From: Nocardia miyunensis NBRC 108239
GTDB lineage: Bacteria; Actinomycetota; Actinomycetes; Mycobacteriales; Mycobacteriaceae
Direction of reading: 5' to 3'
Assembly (NCBI RefSeq): GCF_001613065.1
Contig: NZ_BDBQ01000121.1
Span: 1 to 35,987, forward strand
DNA: 35,987 nucleotides
Shown here: one piece after another, positions 32,452-35,987 of the stretch
How the letters are laid out: each line of letters opens with the position of its first letter
How positions within the stretch are numbered: position 1 is the first letter of the stretch
Notes under the pieces: model-generated
Told to the model about the DNA's origin: nothing
Databases searched by the model: none
What the model saw: the letters and a program-made list of their open reading frames with translations, nothing else
Position numbers and translations under genes: made by a program

Positions 32452-32889
32452 TGGACGGAGCTGAGCGCGCGTGCCCGCTGGAACGACCGCATCGACCGCA
32501 AGTGGAAACACGTGATGATCGGTCCGATGGATTGCGCGACCAGATGGACCGTAAGCCGGTCGGGATCCGCTCGGCCGCAATGAAGTCCGAATGGCTGCGC
32601 CTGGCAGAACGTCCGGCGACGCTGGGTGTCGGTGGGATACCACCGCGCTGCTGGGCAAGACAGGGTCACGCGCTGTCCCGCCCGTGCGTAGCTCCTCCGC
32701 AGCTGGTATCCGGCCACATCGCGCGATACGAGTGCGCTGTCGGCCATGTATCCGAGTGAGGACCTGACACCGATAGATCCTGAATTTGTTTCTGCACTGT
32801 CGCTAGTTTCCCGGCCTCGTGGTACGAGCAGCGTGTTTTCGAGGTGGTTCGCCGCTGTGCGAGATATGTTTCTGAAAGGAAGTTTTGAT

Positions 32890-33984
32890 ATGGGTATATT
32901 CTCGGGGCGGCGTTCTCAAGGGTCGCTGCATTATTCGACTCCGACGGCGGGGCTACGGGAGGCGCTTACCGAGGAGATTGCGAAGGATAGGGAGTCGGCG
33001 AGGTTCCTCACTGCTGAGGCGAATGGTTACGTGTATGCGTGTTGCCTGCGCGTGGTGGCCCAGCTTGGGGTGGCTGATCTGCTGGCGGACGGGCCTGTGC
33101 ACGTCGGGCAGCTGGCCACGCGTGTCAGTGCCGATGAAGACGCGCTATATCGCGTACTGCGGCTGCTGGCCACCCGAGGAATTTGCTGGGAAACGGACTC
33201 TCGTGTTTTCGTGTTGATGGAGCGGGGGGCGTCACTTCGCTCGGATTCGAGGTTCTCGGTTCGCGAGGGAGTTTTGGCGGCCACGACCCCGGCCATTTAT
33301 CGCGCGGGTGGTGAATTGCTGCACGCGGTGACGACGGGCGAGCCCGCGGTGAATCATGTGTTCGGGGAGCCTTTGTTCGACTACTTCGGTTCACACCCCT
33401 CCGACGGCGCGGAGTTCCATACCGGCATGGGCCGGTACTCGGTGATCGAGAGTGAGTACTTCGTCCGAGAATGCCGGCTGCCGGAGACCTGCACCGTGGT
33501 GGATGTGGGCGGAGGACAGGGCTCGCTACTGCTCATGATGTTGCAGCGACACCGGGGCCTTCACGGTGTGCTGTTCGATCTGCCCCAGGTCATTGCACGC
33601 CACCGGATGGGAGAACTCGAGGACGCGGGCCGATGGAAGGCGGTCGGCGGCAGCTTCTTCGAGGCGGTGCCTGCCGGGGATGTGTATATGCTCCAGTACG
33701 TCCTGCACAACTGGGACGACCAGCGCTGTGTACAGATTCTGCGGAACTGTCGGCGCGGCATGTCTCCCGGCGGGCGAGTCATCATTCACGACATGATCGT
33801 GCCGCCCGGTAACGAGCCCGATCAGTCCAAGGTGCTGGACATTGTCATGCTGTCCATCGTCACCGGGCGTGAACGCACCCAGCAAGAATTCGAACACCTC
33901 CTGCACGCGGCAGGGCTGCGGATCGTCACTATCACGCCACCGGCCCTCGGGGCGTTGTCGACCATCGAAGCCGAAGCACTTTGA
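32890..33984 (+). CDS. O-methyltransferase (plant-type dimerisation domain)
   Basis: A 364-aa SAM O-methyltransferase. The N-terminal dimerisation/winged-helix domain covers about residues 30-110 (LGVADLLADGPVHVGQLATRV, EDALYRVLRLLATRGI). The catalytic domain has motif I VVDVGGGQGSLLLMML, then GVLFDLPQVI, and the conserved LHNWDD with the catalytic-type His. Members methylate phenolic or other hydroxyls of polyketides, flavonoids and peptides. The ATG at 32890 is supported by AAAGGAAG; a longer in-frame start at 32746 has no RBS and lacks homology. It lies 40 bp before the P450 on the same strand, so the two probably act together. Confidence 0.9.
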   Translation: MGIFSGRRSQGSLHYSTPTAGLREALTEEIAKDRESARFLTAEANGYVYACCLRVVAQLGVADLLADGPVHVGQLATRVSADEDALYRVLRLLATRGICWETDSRVFVLMERGASLRSDSRFSVREGVLAATTPAIYRAGGELLHAVTTGEPAVNHVFGEPLFDYFGSHPSDGAEFHTGMGRYSVIESEYFVRECRLPETCTVVDVGGGQGSLLLMMLQRHRGLHGVLFDLPQVIARHRMGELEDAGRWKAVGGSFFEAVPAGDVYMLQYVLHNWDDQRCVQILRNCRRGMSPGGRVIIHDMIVPPGNEPDQSKVLDIVMLSIVTGRERTQQEFEHLLHAAGLRIVTITPPALGALSTIEAEAL

Positions 33985-34024
33985 ATAATCCGCTGACCCC
34001 GTTCTGGTCAGGTGGGGAGAACTC

Positions 34025-35269
34025 ATGACTCTATTCACCCCGGGCGTTTCCCGGGTAAAGCTGTACACCGCTGAATTCGCGGCCGATCCACATCATTCCT
34101 ACCAGGAGATGCATAACAGCGGGAGCCCGCTCGTACCGGTCGAGCTCGCGCCGGGCATCAACGCCACGATGGCTGTCCATTATTCGGCAGCATTGAAAAT
34201 CCTGCATGACCCCGAGCACTTTCCGGCCGATCCCCGCCGGTGGCAACAGAAGATCCCATCGGCCGAGCCGATCCTGGCGATGCTCGGCTACTACCCCTCG
34301 ACCCGGTTTTGTGACGGCCCCGAGCACAAGCGGGTGCGTCAACCTATCAAGGCCGCGATCGAGCGTGTCGATCCGAATCGTCTGCACGCCGAGGTGGAAG
34401 ACGCGGCACTGTCGCTGATCGAATCGTTCAGCGAGAACGGCACAGCAGATCTCCTGTATGACTATTCGTTTCCGCTCGTTTTCAGGGTCTTGAACCGTCT
34501 GATGGGGTGTCCTGCCGATCTAGCGGGGGAGATTGCCGAGGGCATGAGGTTGCGGTTCGATGCGCAGGGCGGGGAATCCGTGCGAGGCGCGAACCGGGCC
34601 AAGACCGCCTTCGAGCAGTTCGCCGCAGCCAAACGCCGTCACCTAGGCAATGACATCGCCTCGGCAATGATTCTCCACCCTCACAATCTGAACGCTCCCG
34701 AACTCGTCGGCGCGTTCATGTCCTGCTACGGGGCAGGCATCCAACCCTTAGTGAATCTCATCACCAACACGCTGTGCCGCACGATGCTCGATGACCGGTT
34801 CGGTGGCGAGGTGCTGGACGGGAGCATGCTGGTCCGTGACGCCCTGGACGAGGAACTGTTCTACGACCCGTCGATGCGAGCCTTCTGCGCTCGGTATCCC
34901 ACGACTCCGATCCTGTTCGACGATGTCTGGCTGCCGGTGGACGAACCGATCCTGATCGGCATCACCGCATGCAACAACGACCCAAGAATTCAAGGAGACC
35001 GCACTGGCAACCGTGCGCACGTGGCCTGGGGAGCGGGCCCGCACATGTGCCCGGCGACTTCGATCGCCTACCTGATCGCACAGGACGCGGTCGAGCAACT
35101 CCTGGACGTTCTGCCGGATATCCAGCCCGCAAGTGAGCCGATGTGGCGGGCGGGATCGTTCCAGCGAGCCCTGGAAGGACTACGCGTCACCTTTCCGCCG
35201 TACACGATGCCTCCCCGAATACCACCACCTCCCATCCTCCCGGTGGCTCAATCTTCAACGGAGGCGTAG
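34025..35269 (+). CDS. CYP157-like cytochrome P450 lacking the ExxR arginine
   Basis: A 414-aa soluble actinobacterial P450. The C-helix motif DGPEHKRVR is at 97-105 and the heme-ligand loop WGAGPHMCPA has Cys342. Two canonical features deviate. In the K helix the ExxR motif reads E276-E-L-F279. The I-helix segment YGAGIQPLVN (235-244) lacks the usual acid-alcohol pair. This combination, with GNRAHVAWGAGPHMCPA and WRAGSFQRALEGL, resembles the Streptomyces CYP157 family, known to lack ExxR. A GGGGAG precedes the ATG. The stop lies four bases before a small ORF. A Pro-rich C-terminal tail is present. It is likely an oxidative tailoring enzyme, with the substrate unknown. Confidence 0.85.
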   Translation: MTLFTPGVSRVKLYTAEFAADPHHSYQEMHNSGSPLVPVELAPGINATMAVHYSAALKILHDPEHFPADPRRWQQKIPSAEPILAMLGYYPSTRFCDGPEHKRVRQPIKAAIERVDPNRLHAEVEDAALSLIESFSENGTADLLYDYSFPLVFRVLNRLMGCPADLAGEIAEGMRLRFDAQGGESVRGANRAKTAFEQFAAAKRRHLGNDIASAMILHPHNLNAPELVGAFMSCYGAGIQPLVNLITNTLCRTMLDDRFGGEVLDGSMLVRDALDEELFYDPSMRAFCARYPTTPILFDDVWLPVDEPILIGITACNNDPRIQGDRTGNRAHVAWGAGPHMCPATSIAYLIAQDAVEQLLDVLPDIQPASEPMWRAGSFQRALEGLRVTFPPYTMPPRIPPPPILPVAQSSTEA

Positions 35270-35272
35270 TGA

Positions 35273-35422
35273 ATGTTCTTGATCCCGGACGCGTTCGGAC
35301 CGATCGGGGATCCGATAGGGATCTCACGGAAGGGTTCGGGTTCGTCCGGGCAACCTACGGACGTGCCGGTGGCTCAGGACAAAAATTTCTGGACCACCGG
35401 CAAGAGCACGTTGCTCTCCTAG
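35273..35422 (+). CDS. 49-aa small protein or peptide downstream of the P450
   Basis: A 49-codon ORF starts four bases after the P450 stop, with GGAGG eight bases before the ATG. It ends at TAG only two bases before the convergent DUF397 stop, filling the gap exactly. It begins MFLIPDAFGPIGDPIG, has a Ser/Gly-rich middle and ends DKNFWTTGKSTLLS. No family is recognised. Placement directly behind a P450 and a methyltransferase would suit a RiPP precursor with an aromatic C-terminal core (F-W). Alternatives are an unrelated small protein or a chance frame. A GTG at 35269 opens a competing frame antisense to DUF397 with a worse start. Confidence 0.45.
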   Translation: MFLIPDAFGPIGDPIGISRKGSGSSGQPTDVPVAQDKNFWTTGKSTLLS

Positions 35423-35424
35423 CT

Positions 35425-35790
35425 CTAGCGCAGGTCGAACTGTCCTTCTGCCACGCCTTTTGCGAAGGCGTCCCACTCGTCGGCGGTGAACGACAGATCA
35501 ACACCTTGTTCATTGCGGACGACCGCGCCGCCCTCCAAATCCACGGCGATCGTCAATGTGTCGCGCACTGCGCCGGAACACCTGTTCAAAGCCAGTTCGA
35601 GGATTGCGGGCCAGTCCTCAATGCTGACGGGGATGATCGGCTGATCAACGGCCGGTCCGGTGTACTTGCTATCGCGAATGAGCACTGCTCCGTCGTCGAA
35701 GCAGACCTCGACGCAGCTCTGATTGCCATTGGAACGTGAGGACTTAAACCAGTGCTCGCTCGTGCTCGCCAAGGTGTTCGTGGTGCTCAT
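35425..35790 (-). CDS. DUF397-domain protein (tandem)
   Basis: A 121-aa protein with two DUF397-like units. The first is WFKSSRSNGNQSCVEV ... VLIRDSKY and IEDWPAILE (about 14-67). The second, more degenerate, has AVVRNEQGVDLSFTADEWDAFAKGV (about 88-112). DUF397 proteins are small partners of XRE/DUF5753 regulators in actinobacteria and are thought to antagonise or modulate them. It begins five bases after the upstream partial gene's stop, with AAAGG as RBS, which fits such a pair. Its stop faces the small ORF behind the P450. Confidence 0.9.
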   Translation of the reverse strand: MSTTNTLASTSEHWFKSSRSNGNQSCVEVCFDDGAVLIRDSKYTGPAVDQPIIPVSIEDWPAILELALNRCSGAVRDTLTIAVDLEGGAVVRNEQGVDLSFTADEWDAFAKGVAEGQFDLR

Positions 35791-35795
35791 GCGGG

Positions 35796-35987
35796 TTATT
35801 TTACCTTTTCGACGCTTTGCCTGATCAGCGCCAACGATGCTTCGCGATCGAGTGCGATGGCTTGTGCTTGGGTGTACGCGAAGCCCAGATCGCGCATGTG
35901 GGACTCCTCGTCGCTTGTGGTGCTGAAGACGGCGGATTCGTGCCAGGCAAGAGTCGGTAGCCAGGTGCTTTCGAAGTCCAGGAGATG
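35796..35987 (-). CDS. 3' end of an XRE/DUF5753-type regulator (partial)
   Basis: Sixty-three codons reach the window edge without a start. The C-terminal segment reads FAYTQAQAIALDREASLALIRQS, matching the end of DUF5753 domains (the helix before ALxxxxSxxLI). The gene directly precedes the DUF397 gene on the same strand, the standard order for these pairs. I infer an N-terminal XRE helix-turn-helix outside the window. Confidence 0.65.
   Translation of the reverse strand, partial: HLLDFESTWLPTLAWHESAVFSTTSDEESHMRDLGFAYTQAQAIALDREASLALIRQSVEKVK

Larger units (their letters stand above)
32196..32889. other. 694-bp region between regulator and methyltransferase
   Basis: The region contains the divergent promoters (AT-rich stretch 32248-32285 with ACTATAG) and a 15-codon ORF with a perfect Shine-Dalgarno (32404, entered separately). 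A 102-codon frame (32451-32759) that begins at the stop of that small ORF has no recognisable family and looks like spacer. I see no other supported gene. Confidence 0.45.

Noticed and set aside
33981..34028. 15-codon frame (MNNPLTPFWSGGENS) bridging methyltransferase and P450 with TTGA and ATGA overlaps
   Set aside because: No convincing RBS; most of it is the spacer and Shine-Dalgarno region of the P450. Kept only as a curiosity.
1..35987. CRISPR arrays, tRNA or rRNA genes, insertion sequences, integrases
   Set aside because: Looked for; no regularly spaced repeats, RNA-gene signatures, transposase motifs or paired terminal repeats were seen by eye.

Overview
The window is high-GC DNA with strong G/C bias at third codon positions and frequent GTG/TTG starts. 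It carries WXG100 (ESX-type) proteins, a DUF397 protein with an XRE-type partner, and TPR/STAND regulators. Together these point to a mycolic-acid actinomycete, most likely Nocardia or a close relative. This is inferred from gene content; no rRNA or other taxonomic marker is present. The region is accessory: defence, secreted toxin, and specialised metabolism.

Layout. (1) 155-8176, minus strand: a tightly overlapping type I restriction-modification operon. Its first gene is a 642-aa methylase-like accessory protein that seems to lack catalytic motifs, followed by hsdM, hsdS and hsdR. (2) 8341-10165, plus: a small CxxC protein and a coiled-coil protein with a nuclease-like C-terminal domain. 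(3) 10490-13547, plus: an ESX-type polymorphic toxin locus with two WXG100-like proteins, a 485-aa toxin with a C-terminal deaminase-like domain, a SUKH immunity protein and a YbaB-like protein. (4) 13674-15635: alpha/beta hydrolase, GNAT and NUDIX genes. (5) 15819-20035, minus: a large STAND/NB-ARC-TPR regulator overlapping a COG5610-like gene, transcribed away from the next block.

(6) 20346-29911, plus: the most interesting block. A 20-codon ORF with a near-perfect Shine-Dalgarno is followed by a PqqD-like RiPP recognition element, a SPASM radical SAM enzyme, a B12-type radical SAM enzyme, a Gfo/Idh/MocA oxidoreductase, two different Fe(II)/2-oxoglutarate-type oxygenases, a NodU/CmcH-type carbamoyltransferase, a SAM methyltransferase and a complete histidyl-tRNA synthetase paralogue. 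Most junctions are 4-nt overlaps or very short gaps, and a 15-bp-stem hairpin follows. I read it as an uncharacterised RiPP or peptide-scaffold biosynthetic operon: PqqD plus SPASM radical SAM would start modification of a short Arg/Trp-rich peptide, the later enzymes would decorate it, and the extra HisRS would give self-resistance or supply His-tRNA or His-AMP. The product is unknown.

(7) 30288-32195, minus: an HTH-TPR regulator and a GNAT gene. (8) 32404-35422, plus: a 15-codon ORF with a perfect Shine-Dalgarno, an O-methyltransferase, a CYP157-like P450 whose ExxR arginine is replaced by Phe, and a 49-codon ORF with a good RBS. This may be a second small peptide-modification locus. (9) 35425-35987, minus: a DUF397 protein and the 3' end of its likely XRE/DUF5753 partner. 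I saw no tRNA, rRNA, insertion sequence or CRISPR array.
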